From the NCBI GenBank assembly GCA_021397845.1, contig CM038049.1, positions 100,284,877 through 100,348,876 of the forward strand: a stretch of 64,000 nucleotides of DNA. The letters are read 5' to 3'. The position numbers and the translations under genes were made by a program. This DNA is from Areca catechu. Taxonomy: Eukaryota; Streptophyta; Magnoliopsida; Arecales; Arecaceae. Within the stretch, counting starts at the first letter, position 1; each line of letters opens with the position of its first letter. Positions 53,327 through 64,000 of the stretch are shown in pieces. The notes below the pieces were generated by a model, which was not told the DNA's origin, did no database searches, and saw only the letters and a list, made by a program, of their open reading frames with translations.

Positions 53327-54957
53327 CTATGGGGTTTGCATAATGGAGGATGGGTTACTAATCTCAGGGAAGAGGTCATTAATGGGAACTATAGGAGGAG
53401 GCTCATCCTGAGGGTACTGATTCAAAGAGATCAAGTCCTTAACAAATTCTTCTGGTTCTTGTATTTTATGACTATACTCTATAATTTGGCTCTCCTCTAT
53501 AGTTTCCTCAGGTAAGGCTCTAGTAGCAGTACCTAGGTTCTCTTCCTCTATTTGTTCTTCCACTATAGCTTTAGGTTGGATGTGGTCAAGGTCAACTACC
53601 TCTAGGTTGGCTTCTACCTGGGTATCTATTGGGTCAGCTAATTCTAGGTCATCTAAAGGTGTCTCCTCTTCTCCCTCATACTCATCCACTAAGTTTGCAT
53701 CAGCTTCATACACTTCCGTGTTAATGTAAGCCTTGTCAATCTCAGGAATGGTTGGAGAAGGTCGGCTAGGGAAAAATTGGCTAGGTCCTAGTTTCTGATT
53801 ATGGACACTAATCCTAGTAGGTTCAAGTTGCCTAAGGGGTAGTGGCTCACTACTGGGCTCATATTTAGGGGTGCTAATCCTATGGGGTTCAAGTTGACTA
53901 AGAAAAACCTGACTAGTACTAGATTGATACTTAGGGGTTATGGGTTCTCTGGGCTCATAGGACAAGGGTGCAGATCTATGGGTCATGGGATTATAGGATA
54001 TGGGGTCATAGGATTTTGGGTCAGCCCTATGGTCAGGTTCTAAGGATGGATCATGGTATGGGGTCCTTCTAAGGTTGAGCTCCCTATATGGGTCAGGATA
54101 TTGGGTCCTCCTAGGGTTGGACTCCCTATATGGGTCAGAATATTGGGTTCTCCTAAGGTTGGACTCTCTATATGGGTCAGAATATTGGGTTCTCCTAGGG
54201 TTGGACTCCCTATATGGGTCAAAATATTGGGTGTTGGGTCTACTAGGCTCATAGGGTGTGGGTGCATAGGATCTATGATCATGGGATCTAGAGTCATAGG
54301 ATCTCGGTTCATAGGTAATGGATTCATAGGTTCTAGGTTCATAGGATTTGAGTCATAAGATCTATAGGTTGTGGGTATACTAGGCTTATAGGGAGAGGGT
54401 AAATAGGATCTATCTTCCTGGTCTATAAAATCCTGATTGGGTCTTCTAGGACTAACCTTAGGGATTGGGTCATGACGATGGGCTCTCCTAGGTTCAGCCT
54501 CAAGGTATGGATCAGGGTTTGGGGTCCTCCTAGGTTCAGTATCATAGTATGGGTCATGACGATGGGCTCTCCTAGGTTCAACCTCTCGGTAGGGATCAGG
54601 GTTTGGGGTCCTCCTAGGTTGAGGATTGTGGTACGGGTCAGGATGAGGGGCTCTCCTAGGTTCAACCTCATGGTATAGATCAGGATTTGGGGTCCTCCTA
54701 GGTTGAGGAGACTCAGGATCTGGATCAGACTGTGACCCATGGGTTCTTTGTATGGTCCCTACATGGCCTTCTAACTGGTCAAACCTATTGGCAAGATGGT
54801 CAATTCTATTATTGGTTTGGGTACTAGACTGAGTTAACTGGGCCATGGATTGGGTTAGTTGCTCAGTGAGTGCTTTTATTTGGGCTTGCAAATTTTCCAT
54901 GGGTTCAGACATTTGTGAAGGAGGTGGGTGATATGAAACCCCTGATCTAGTGCTCAT
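53327..54957 (-). pseudogene. PRR-repeat protein gene of N3 (frameshifted)
   Basis: Starts MSTRSGVSYHPPPSQMSEPM at 54957, followed by the coiled-coil-like segment and five or six 14-residue PRR units (PRRTPNPDPYREVE type). Near 54344 one G present in N1 (GGATTTGGAGTC) is missing (GGATTTGAGTC). The original frame resumes downstream and is open from 53986 to 53327 with the acidic tail EVYEADANLVDEYEGEEE. Between the two halves the translated frame is out of register (NILTHIGSPTLGEP), a shadow of QYSDPYRESNPRRT. Confidence 0.85.
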
Positions 54958-55822
54958 GCAAGACTCGATTAGACCGACTATAGCTGACTAGACCTAGAGT
55001 CCAAACTAGATGCTCAATCAGGGTGGCAAACTAGTCTATAGTAACCCTGTACTCAGCCAGGCAGGTGTAAGGGGAGTGTTAGGTCCCTGATTGCCAATCC
55101 TAGACACCAATCAGAGATTGGCCAGGTAGGTGGACCAGCACACAAGCCCTTCAGGATTGAATTCCTAAACCACCGTTATAGACACTGAGCACAAGGCACA
55201 CACAGGTTATCTTGACACAATGATCTGACACGTAGCCCAGACCCGACCAGTTGGTGTCCCTAGCCCACTAGGGCAAATTAAGTCTAGTTAATTTTAGGTT
55301 AAGGCTTGGGACTGAATGCAAGGGATGTGGTTTTGGGCTAAGGAGAGGTGATCAAATCCTCCCCCTATCTGATATAGCAAGAGTGCCCTTAAAAGTAAAT
55401 TATGCAATGATGGCTGGCAGATGAGGATGCAAATTAGGGTTTAGATGTTTTTGGTATTTTTGGAGAATATGTAATTTTTTTTTTTGGTATTTTTTTAAAT
55501 AGAAGAAAACTTGCAAATCATGGCCTAATATGCTGGAAATATACTAAAATTAAAAGATATGAAAAAGATGCTAAACAAAACCCTGAAACTTCCAAACTTG
55601 TCTTGCTGAAAAAACAGAGCCGAAGATTTGCAGGCTGTATTTTGGCTTGCAGAAACTTCACAGGACATAATAAAATCTGAAAAAAATTTTAAAATTACTG
55701 TGAATTATTATGAATCCATCAAAATAGAGTTTAGATTTTTTTATGTTTTTATCAGGGAGAAATAATTAAAAAGATAGAGCATATACAAACTAAGAAATTG
55801 CAGAAAATAAGCCCTAATCTAA
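54958..55822 (-). other. Untranslated leader of N3
   Basis: 865 bp, no coding; same leader as N1 (1223-2085). Confidence 0.75.
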
Positions 55823-55834
55823 GCTCTGATACCA
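55823..55834 (-). promoter_or_regulatory. Primer-binding site of N3
   Basis: Minus-strand TGGTATCAGAGC two bases inside the LTR. Confidence 0.92.
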
Positions 55835-55836
55835 AA

Positions 55837-57284
55837 TGATGCGGGACTAATATGTATGCAATTCTTTTTGTATATTTTATATGTGGGGATAGGTGATTAA
55901 TCCCCGAATTTTAGATCAAGATTAGTTGTAGGGAATTTTGTATGAATTTTTGAAGCCGAGCATGTAGATTAGAACCTAGAAAAGTACTAAAGAAGGATCG
56001 CCGGGGCTGAGAAGCCTCGGTTAGGGCAAGTTCTCCTACAATAATAAGACTAGAGGTAGAGGGGGTGTACCTGACAACGTCTAAAGCACCCGGTGATGAT
56101 CGCAGAGAAGGGATCTCTCGTTCCTCGATGGATGTGGCCTGGAAAACCGAGCCAAAGACCCGCGGATACCCGGCTTTATGCTCGGTGGTCCGATTGAGGC
56201 TTGGCTGGAGTCGTTGGATTCGTAGGAACTCGGGGACCTGCAAATGACCTGTTAGGGGTTAGAAAACTCAAAGGAAATCAAGAAAACAAAGAAAAATAGC
56301 AAAGGGAAGAAAGTTTTGGAGGGGGCTGAAAGGATGGTTGGCGGCAGGAAGATGATTGCAAACACCGGGAAGAAGAACTTTCAAACCCCTTTATGCACAC
56401 AGCAGGGTAATCACACAAAGCAAAGAGGAACTCAAGGTTTATTTCATATATCAAAATATCCCTTCATACAAGAGGCTAGGGTCCTTTAAATAGACCCTTA
56501 ACCTTGGGCTCCAATTAAGGGCACATAAGTGTTTACATAAGAATCCTTTTCCCTCTCAAACCCTAGCTAGAAAATAAGGAAACATTAGGTAGAAAAATTC
56601 CTAAAAATTCTTTTGACTTGACCAACACTCCAAGGATGCCTAGGGGGGCATGTTGGGCTTCTAGGAGCAGCAAGAGGCCACCCCAAAGGGGCTCGGGCGC
56701 ATGGGTTTGGGCCTCTGGAAGCTGGGGTGGCCTGGTAGCCAGGTAGCAGGAATATTCCATGGTATCTTGCTTCTTAGGGGCTTGGGCTTGGCGCCTGGGC
56801 TTGATTTCTTTAAGCTAGGATGCAGATGGACCTTTGGAATCATGGATTCCCTTATCTATGAATATACTTTGGCATCTGGAAGCGAATCTGGGCATCTGGA
56901 GGGCATCTGCATAAAATCAGGGTTTTCTGAATTTTCCTCCTAGGATCTTCAAATCTTCAAGCTGGGTTGGACTTGGGCTATACTTCCATGTCTTCAATCT
57001 AGTTTGACTTGGTCTTCACTTGTATGATGTGGTCTTGAGTCTTCAATATGGTTGAATAGGACTCAAAAAATAAAATTAGCTCGACATGAGCTAACTAACA
57101 CTGGACTGAACTAGCTCAACATGAGCTGACTAGTACAGAACTGAAACTCAAAATACTCAAATAACAATTTAAATGGACTCAGATAGGCTAATCCCTTATT
57201 ACAGATGGACTCATAAAGTATTGATCAATTCATAGAGGGTTGAAAAGCCTCTATCTTATTCTGGTGCCTTTGGTGTCCCCACCA
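55837..57284 (-). repeat. 5' LTR of N3
   Basis: 1448 bp, ends as in the 3' copy; followed by CATAT. Confidence 0.95.
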
Positions 57285-57289
57285 CATAT

Positions 57290-57779
57290 AGAGTATTTAA
57301 TAAAAGAACCCTTACTATAGAAGAGCCAATGCATGTTATTTTTAATAAAACTAACCCTTCACCTTCTAAGAAAGAAGAGTGCATAGACAATGATGCAGGT
57401 ACAATTCAAAAAGAAATGGAAGACATGAGCATACAAGAAAAACCAATTGAAGAAGGAGAAGAAATGGTAAGTAAAGATCATGCAAATAAACCAAGAGAAT
57501 GGAAGTATGCAACTTCTCATCCAAAAGAATTAATTATTGGTGATCCTTCATAAAGTATTAGGACTAGGTCATCACATAGAAATGTACATGATTACCTAGC
57601 CTTTGTATCATAAATAGAACCACATACCTTAGAAGAAGCTGAAAATGACCAAAACTGGATGATGTTCATGCATGAAGAACTAAACCAATTTGAGGGAAAT
57701 AAGGTATGGACATTTGTTGATAGACCTTCACACCATCCAATCATAGGAACCAAATGGGTCTATAAGAACAAATTAGATG
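57290..57779 (+). pseudogene. pol: Integrase end and RT start of C2, after N3
   Basis: RVFNKRTLTIEEPMHVIFNK continues the integrase line from before N3. Then come an acidic linker, KYATSHPKELIIGDPS with a stop, and the RT entry WMMFMHEELNQFEGNKVWTF and GTKWVYKNKLDE. The match stops at 57779, where LTR sequence of F begins. Confidence 0.88.
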
Positions 57780-58508
57780 AGCCCCCCCCATGAAGCCTCC
57801 CGCTAGAATTCCTCCGCTCCGCCGTCGCCAGCCGCCTCCGCTGCCAACCTCCATGCAAAGCCTTCCATTGGTCTCCTCCCTTTTGATCGTCGATTTTCCA
57901 TGCATCACCATCACTGCAGCCGAACTCCTCCCCGTTGCCATGCCCTCCATGTCCACCGGATCTCCCTCCCTCCAACCGATCTCCACCGTCCGCCGCCCAG
58001 CACCGTCGTCGACAAACTTAGTCGCAAGGCCTTCGGCCTCCCCTGTTCTTCTTGGTGTTGATCTATGGAGAAGACAGCCTATACACGAACGTGAAGGCAA
58101 AAGAAAACCCGCACGGTTCTCAGAGTTGCACAGATCCTAAAGCCTCACAGATTCCAAAGCTTCACTGATCTCAAAGCACTGAGTTTATTTAATTATTTTG
58201 ATTTGGGATTATTAATCATTTCTTTTTGGTGATTCAGGTCCGACAACTTCAAATCTATTTGCCCGTGAACCACTGGTCCGGATTTTTGGACGACCTCAAG
58301 ACAATCTCCCTTTTCCAAATTTCATGAAATTTCGTGATTTCGGGTGAGATCCACTTTGATAACCTGATTCAAATAATTGCTGGTTTGTTTTATTTAATTA
58401 GATCTAAGTTTATTAAATTGGACATCCTAACCTAGTGATCATTTCTTAATGATCACGGTCCGAAATAATTTTTTTAGGGTCTAAGTTTTGTCGGCCTGTC
58501 CTGCACCA
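57780..58508 (+). repeat. Left LTR of F, 5' truncated
   Basis: Begins within the GC-rich part of the LTR (CCATGAAGCCTCC against CCGTGAAGCCTCC at 60951) and ends TGTCCTGCACCA. Confidence 0.88.
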
Positions 58509-58512
58509 GACT

Positions 58513-58524
58513 TGGTATCAGAGC
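58513..58524 (+). promoter_or_regulatory. Primer-binding site of F
   Basis: TGGTATCAGAGC four bases after the LTR end. Confidence 0.92.
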
Positions 58525-58562
58525 AAGGTTAGGTTAGGATCAATTTCAATTTTCAATTTTGC

Positions 58563-59747
58563 ATGACAACTAGGTTATGAATCAAGTATCAATCAGAACA
58601 TTCTTCCTTAGATAACAAAATGGATCCTAGTTTAAAAACTACCCTCCAGGGAATTATGGGTAAACTCGAAGCAATTGATAGTAAGTTAGGATCTTTAGAT
58701 GCAAGGGTAGGAGCTCTTGAAGATGAACACCAATTACCCTATTAGGAACTCTTCATCAAAGAGTTACAAATCCTAGAGTTCCAAATTCTAGAGTTACAGA
58801 TCCTAGAGACTGAAATGACTACCCGAGTTATGATGTTGGTCATACTCGAATCCTTCGACCTGACCCTAAGGATCGACATGATCATCCAGGTTTTGATGTA
58901 GGTAGTCATCCAACACTTGACCTTATCGCAACCCAATAGATCAAGATGAATGAATCATGAGGAGTGTTAAGGTTGACGCCCCAAGTTTTGTAGGTCGCCT
59001 GGATCCCAAAGAATATATTGACTAGGAAGCTGAATGGACCACTATTTCACTTGGTATGATATGTCTGAGGATAGGAAAGTTAGGTTTGCCCAAATGAGAT
59101 TGTTAGTTCAAGTTAAATTATATTGGCACAATGTCCAGAGGTTAGCTATTCATAGGAAACAGGACCCCATTAGAACATGGGATGAGTTGAAGGATAAGCT
59201 TCGTGAGAAGTATCTTCCTGCATCTTATCAACAGCCACTCCTGGATCAATAGCAAAGGCTGACCTAGGGAATCGGATCTATAAATTATTACATCAATAAA
59301 TTTGATGAATATCTTATGCGATATAATGTGAATGAAGACACATCTGTTACTTTATCCCGATTTAGAGCTGGTCTGAGGGTGGACATTCAAAAGGAACTAT
59401 TTTTGAGAGAAGTTTATAATCTAGAGCAAGCATATCAATTAGCCCAAGACTATGAAAGATTTCAGCAAATATCTATCACACGTAGACCTGAACCTTCTAG
59501 ACCAGGAATTTTAAGTTCAAGGCCTAGCATAAATCAAGCCCCAACTGGTCCACAGCCTAACATTAGTCAGACCCCTGGTAGCCGACCCCCGTTTACAACC
59601 CCACCAATTAAGAGAGATGACAAAGGAAAAGGGATTATAGGAGAGACTTCCCATGGAAGTAGCTCTAAGATCCACTGCTTTAGGTAATGGAACAGGTCAT
59701 GTGGCTAGCCAATGTTCGTCTAGAACCTTGCATATAGGGGCACTTGA
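58563..59747 (+). pseudogene. gag: Gag remnant of F
   Basis: Starts MTTR at 58563 like A but hits a stop at once. The coiled-coil (GKLEAIDSKLGSLDARVGAL) and capsid (SFVGRLDPKEYID; YDMSEDRKVRFAQMRLL; DKLREKYLPASYQQ) are recognisable with frameshifts and stops. 59316-59687 is open (RYNVNEDTSVTLSRFRAGLR). A ruined zinc knuckle lies near 59680-59725. Confidence 0.88.
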
Positions 59748-59859
59748 AGAATAAAAAGATCTAGGTAATGTTATTGAAGAAGAAATCTACACTACTGACC
59801 GAGGATTAGCTGATGCCTACGAAGAACATGACCATGAGGCTAGAGCTGAAAAACAATTA

Positions 59860-60163
59860 TGAGTTAATTTGATTAATAATTTCGATCTAATTGAATATAA
59901 AGAACCAGCATTGATACCTGGTGATGTATTTGAGCCTCATCTTTCTTTAAGAGTGACCCTCCTCTTGAGAGCCCACCAGTCCAAATGAGAGGAAAGCACG
60001 ATGTGATTGAACGAATTTTGGACGAGAAGATCAAGTCTTCGAGGAGTCGAAATTGCTATCGCTACCTGGTTCACTGGCGAGGCAAACCAAAGTCAGAGGA
60101 CTCCTGGATTACTGAAGAGGAGCTGCAGAACATTGATCCAAATCTATTTGAGCACCTCTAGCC
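59860..60163 (+). pseudogene. Integrase tail and chromodomain remnant of F
   Basis: NFDLIEYKEPALIPGD is fused directly downstream of the acidic post-knuckle region, then VIERILDEKIKSSRSRNCYR, YLVHWRGKPKSEDSWITEEE and LQNIDPNLFEHL give a near-intact chromodomain. About 2.5 kb present in A between these points is gone. Confidence 0.88.
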
Positions 60164-60202
60164 TGACTCGACGGAGTCGAGTTCTCCCCGCCACAGGGTA
60201 AA

Positions 60203-61676
60203 TGATAGGGACATTGAGCAGATCCAGCCAGCCCAGATTCCAGCTAGTCCAATCCAGATCCCAGTGCCAGCCCAACACGAATCCTGAAGATTTCAGCCTG
60301 CACAAATCTTGAAGTATTTTATTATTTTTATGGGTGTACGAGGGTTTGGGATATCTCCGAATCAGAGATTAGTTTTTATTTGTATTTAGAGTTATTAGAA
60401 TCTCTTATAGTTTCGATTATTTTGAGATTGCTTAGGGATTTATGTTTATCGTTGTTTTCTTTCTTTATTTAAGATTTTTTGTCATCGAATAAAAATTTAT
60501 CGATGAGAATATTTTGAAAAAAGAAATCAGGGTGTGTCCCGATTTTCTTCCCCCTCCTTCTCCCCCTCTTCTTCCTTGTGTTATTTCTTCTTCCCAGTTC
60601 TTCTTCCCCCCACTCCGGCTACTTCTTCCTCTCCCTTTTCTTCTCGGATTACTTATCCCTCTGCCAATTCAAAACACCCAAGCTCCGGAATCAAGCCATT
60701 GCACCTGTTTCTGGAGCCACCCATGATCACCATCCATCCATCCAACAACTCCCATCTCCACCGAGCAAGCTCCCTCGTCGGATCCAAGGGAGGAACCCCC
60801 CAGCTCGACAACTCCCCGTCCGTGTCGACGCCTCCTTCCTGTGCCACCGGCGAAGCCCTTCCTCTACTGCCAGCCGCCGACCCGAAGAAGTCATCCCCGA
60901 ACACCCCACTGCCGAACCTCGATCCGCATGGCCTACAACCGAGCGCCCCTCCCGTGAAGCCTCCTGTCGAAATTCCTCCGCTCCACCGTTGCCAGCCGCC
61001 TTCGCCACTGGCCTCCATGCGAAGCCTTCCATCGGTCTCCTCCTCCCTTCCGACCATCGATTTCCCATGCGTCACCATCGCTGCAGCCGAACTCCTCCCA
61101 GCTACCGTGCCCTCCACGGCCACCGGATCTCCCTCCCTCCAACCGATCTCCACCATTCGCCGCCCAGCACCATCGCCGGCAAACCCAGCCACAAGGCCTT
61201 CGGCCTCCCCTGTTCTTCTAGGTGTTGATCTATGGAGAAGACAGCCTTTGCACGAATGTGAAGGCAAAAGAAAACCCGCACGATTCTCAGAGTTGCACAG
61301 ATCCTAAAGCCTCACGGATTCCAAAGCTTCACTGATCTCAAAGCACTGGATTTATTTAATTATTTTGATTTAGGATTATTAATCATTTCTTTTTGGTGAT
61401 TCAGGTCCGATGACTTCAAATCTATTTGCCCGTGAACCACTGGTTCGGATTTTTGGACAACCTCAAGACAATCTCCCTTTTCCAAATTTCATGAAATTCC
61501 ATGATTTCGGGTGAGATCCACTTTGATAACCTGATCCAATTAATTACTGGTTTGTTTTATTTAATTAGATCTAAGTTTATTAAATTGAACATCCTAACCT
61601 AATGATCATTTCTTAATGATCAACAGTCTGAAACAATTTATTTAGGGTCTAGGATTTGTCGGCTCGTCCCGCACCA
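60203..61676 (+). repeat. Right LTR of F
   Basis: 1474 bp, TGATAGGGACATTG...CGTCCCGCACCA. Its start is similar to the LTR start of E (TGATGGGGACATC). Confidence 0.9.
60534..61307 (+). other. GC-rich open stretch inside the LTR of F
   Basis: A 257-codon Pro/Ser-rich open frame (SSLVGSKGGTPQLDNSPS; RRPAPSPANPATRPSAS) within an otherwise AT-rich LTR. Long open frames on other frames and the opposite strand show that high GC alone can keep stops away. It could be a captured exon or 5' UTR, or plain LTR sequence. I do not call it a gene. Confidence 0.35.
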
Positions 61677-62542
61677 AATGCCCTACAAAAACTTCTCAAA
61701 TATTTGAAAGAATTCAGTATCGAATAAATGCTCCAATATTTTGTTATCATCAAAATCATTCCAAGGGTGAACACAAGATTAAAACATACCTTTTATTTCC
61801 CTTTCTTGAATTACCACAATATAAAAGGAAAAATATCCCATAACACTCAACTAAAATAGCATAACTAATTAAAACTTAAAAAAAAATTACTTGTTTGGGA
61901 CATTTTTCTTTTTTGCATTGCATCTTTTTATAAAATATCTTAAGGGCATTACCCCATAAACAACATAAGGTATGGAGTTGATAACCCTTCCTTGACCCAC
62001 AAATCATCACCCTGCATCTTGCATCAACCCAAGCCTATTAATTAAAATCAATTAGATGCTAGCCCCTAAGAAACTTTAGCTCAATAGGACAAGACATCCA
62101 AAGAGTTGGACGAAGCCAGGATTGGCTGATTAACTGGTATCTAGGAAAGGGATTCAAGGATGATGTAGCCCTGAAGAAAGGTAGTTTTTAATTAGTTCCG
62201 TTGACTGACCTGACCAATTTTAATTGGTGTCTAAGAAAAGAAATAGGGGGACTCCCACCAATCTTACCTTTACTTGGCTAGTTGATTAGTCAGTTTCTAA
62301 CTTGGAAGGCTCCAAGGTTGACTTGGCAGTTAAGAGCTGTCTAGATTTAGGATAATCCTAGGATAGAGAGTCCATGTATACTAACTTGTTTGTAAATAAC
62401 ACCAAACCCTAACTAACTCTTCTTCTCTCTCTCTTAGCTCTAGGACTCCTTAGGCCCTCTTTTTTAGAACTCTTCTTCTTCTTCATCTCACGACTCCTCT
62501 TAAAAAAATAATAAATACAAAAATAAATAAGGATTTCTATAT
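61677..62542 (+). other. Gypsy leader-like DNA, no gene
   Basis: Word order (CTTGCAT, CAAGCCT, TTAATTAAAATCAATTAGA, then GGTGTCTAAGAA and CTTACCTTTACTTGGC) parallels leaders of A and N2 on the plus strand. It is probably part of an older plus-strand element into which H and possibly F inserted. No coding is seen. Confidence 0.5.
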
Positions 62543-63894
62543 GATGCGGGACTATTTATACATGCTAATTATTTTTTTGTTATTAGGTCGTGAGTTAGGA
62601 GTTTAGATCCCAAATTTTGAGCCAAGATTCTAAGCAGGAAATTCTACAAAAAATTAGAAGCACATGCATGCAAAAATAGATCCTAAATAATGAAAGAAAC
62701 AGGATCGCCGAGATTAAGAAGCCCCAATAGGGCTAGCTCTTCTGCAATACCATAACTCGTAAGTCAAGGGGGTGTACCTAGAAGTAATTTGAAGATCAAT
62801 CTATGAAGAGATCGCTCTACACTCTTGGATGTGGCCTAAAAAATCAAGCTGGAGACCCCACAGATCCGCAGCTTTCTATCCACTGACTCGAAAGCCGGTC
62901 GGATGGAATCCTAAATTTATGAACTCTGAGGGATCTGCAAAACACCTATCAAGTGTTAGAAAATAGGTTAGATGGCTGAAAGAAGAAGGGAAGAAGAGGA
63001 TTAGAGGAGGGCGGCCAAGAGGTGTGGCATCCAAGGTTGAAGCATGCGGTGGCTAGGGTTTCTTTGTTGGAGGCTTGGAGGCAGCGAAGGGATCACACAA
63101 ATACCCTTAGGAGGACAAATCACACAGCAAAAGCACACAGCAATTATAGAACTCAAGAAAATTTCATTAATTGATCATGAAAATACATGAGAGGTAGGCC
63201 TTTTATATAGACTTACAAAACTTAGGGCCTAAGTAAGGGTATACAAGGGATTTTCTGTGTCATTTTCCCTCACAAACCCTAGCTAGAATTCCTCTCCCAA
63301 TTAGGCTCTCTCTCCTTATTTTGGTCGACCAAGGGGGGTGACCCTAAGGTGGCCGACCATATAGCGGTGACCATAAGGTTGGGCATGACTGCATGAAGAG
63401 CATGGGCCTTGGGTGGCCCACTTCAGTCCTAGGCAGGCTCTAGGGTTTCTTTCGATATCTATCTTCCCAGTAGGCTGATGTTGTTGTCATCCTGGTCTTC
63501 AATGGTGATGATCTCAAGGTCCTTCTCATGCAATCCAAGGTGGCACATTCAAGTATGAATGGGACTCCTTGTAGTTGTCAGATTATCACTCTGGCTGGGG
63601 TCCATCAATGGCTTGAGTCTCCTTTTTGCTGAACTGGACTGGACTCAATATAAGACTTACAAAAATGACAAAACTTATAATGAACATCCAAAACTTGACT
63701 CAATACCCTAATGGTGTGAGTGACTCTAAATACAATACTCAAATGTAGAAAGGCCCAAAACAGGACTTAGGGGCCAAAGTAGGGACTCAAAATGGGCTAA
63801 GCTTTTATTACAAAATTTGACTCAAATACTAATCAGATAACCACAGAGGATTGAGAAGCCTCTACCTAGGTCTGGTCCTCTAGTGTCTGTACCA
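62543..63894 (-). repeat. 3' LTR of H
   Basis: 1352 bp, TGGTACAGACACTAG...CCCGCATCA on the minus strand. Same architecture as the N and J LTRs but a distinct family. Confidence 0.85.
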
Positions 63895-64000
63895 ATTCTT
63901 CCGGGACAGAGGAAGTCAACCCCGTTGAGTAAGGGTCGCTCTGGCTCTAGTATCTCTCAAGAAGGTCTAGGTCGAGGTGCTGTTAGTCCTCTCGAGTAAT
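63895..64000 (-). pseudogene. pol: Chromodomain end of Pol of H
   Basis: The minus strand reads ITRED, stop, QHLDLDLLERY, stop, SQSDPYSTGLTSSVPEE. This matches the end of the chromodomain and tail in N2 and A, then the LTR starts. Two stops within 20 codons show decay. Confidence 0.75.

Larger units (their letters stand above)
50871..57284 (-). mobile_element. N3: complete non-autonomous PRR-repeat element
   Basis: 6414 bp, LTRs 50871-52319 and 55837-57284, with perfect target duplication CATAT (50866-50870 and 57285-57289). Inserted in integrase of C2. Same organisation as N2 but it retains the primer-binding site and full leader. Its ORF has a single-base deletion. Confidence 0.96.
46051..57779 (+). 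mobile_element. C2: Sirevirus-like copia element, 3' truncated and split by N3
   Basis: Plus-strand element with 5' LTR, tRNA-Met primer site, gag, protease, integrase and the first part of RT. N3 interrupts integrase. The element ends abruptly at about 57779 against the truncated LTR of F, so RT, RNase H and the 3' LTR are lost. Base words before the LTR (GAATT, 46046-46050) may be a target duplication but the partner is gone. Confidence 0.88.
57780..61676 (+). mobile_element. F: deleted gypsy chromovirus keeping gag and chromodomain
   Basis: Left LTR (57780-58508) matches only the last 730 bp or so of the right LTR (60203-61676), so the 5' end is deleted. The interior of 1.7 kb has a tRNA-Met primer site, a broken gag and the integrase tail with chromodomain. 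Protease, RT, RNase H and integrase core are missing. Confidence 0.88.
62543..64000 (-). mobile_element. H: gypsy chromovirus, 3' end, runs off window
   Basis: 3' LTR 62543-63894 then the minus-strand end of pol. The other LTR and any target duplication are outside the window. Confidence 0.85.

Noticed and set aside
60653..61267. 204-codon antisense ORF in the LTR of F
   Set aside because: High GC removes stops on all frames here; Arg/Gly-rich composition without domain.
1..64000. Intact host genes, tRNA or rRNA genes
   Set aside because: Every substantial coding stretch maps to a retroelement or a short captured fragment; TGGTATCAGAGC words are primer-binding sites, not tRNA genes.

Overview
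The window is about 64 kb of plant nuclear heterochromatin-type DNA built almost entirely from nested and truncated LTR retrotransposons. No intact host gene, tRNA, rRNA or CRISPR array is visible. Evidence for a plant: Ty3/gypsy chromodomain elements and Ty1/copia Sirevirus-like elements, primer-binding sites matching initiator tRNA-Met, spliced Transposase_28 remnants, and fragments of plant-type ribosomal protein L11 and serine acetyltransferase genes. The style (palm- or other monocot-like) is a guess; I cannot name the species.

Layout. 1-3556: 5' end of a minus-strand non-autonomous gypsy element (N1). 3557-5178: minus-strand Transposase_28-type spliced pseudogene. 5179-14745: one minus-strand gypsy LTR (J) split by a nearly complete chromovirus A (5417-13982, TSD CCAGG). 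14746-34750: plus-strand LTR of element E, split by a large minus-strand Sirevirus-like copia C1 (15293-34449, TSD GGTGG). C1 itself contains a recombined gypsy LTR K (21785-23591, TSD ATACC) and a complete non-autonomous gypsy N2 (26115-32074, TSD GATTT). 34751 to about 36480: interior of E, a GC-rich stretch with captured pieces of at least two host genes. 36481-37440: 5' end of J and another LTR-like piece. 37500-40894: truncated plus-strand copia G and its LTR. 40895-46050: minus-strand copia C3, interrupted by plus-strand copia C2 (from 46051). C2 is split by a third non-autonomous gypsy, N3 (50871-57284, TSD CATAT), and is cut off at about 57779 where element F (57780-61676) begins. 61677-62542: gypsy leader-like DNA. 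62543-64000: 3' LTR and chromodomain end of minus-strand element H.

How it fits together. A is the only element with a recognisable full gag, protease, RT, RNase H, integrase and chromodomain set, broken by one single-base insertion and one in-frame stop. N1, N2 and N3 have lost capsid, zinc knuckle, protease, RT and most of integrase. They keep an A-like Gag N-terminus fused to a long array of a 14-residue Pro/Arg/Tyr repeat, plus a degenerate integrase tail and chromodomain, and presumably depend on A-like relatives. C1 and C3 are Sirevirus-like copia elements, each with an extra ORF downstream of pol carrying a Transposase_32 (putative plant transposon protein) type domain. In both, a short motif pair lies between pol and that ORF. 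For C1 the motif is the one clustered in its own LTRs; for C3 it is the one clustered in the LTR of the related element C2.

Most interesting: the repeat-protein non-autonomous family, whose ORF is open in two copies; the mosaic LTRs and lost primer-binding site of N2; the multi-gene capture inside E; and the extra copia ORF with its LTR-like upstream motifs.
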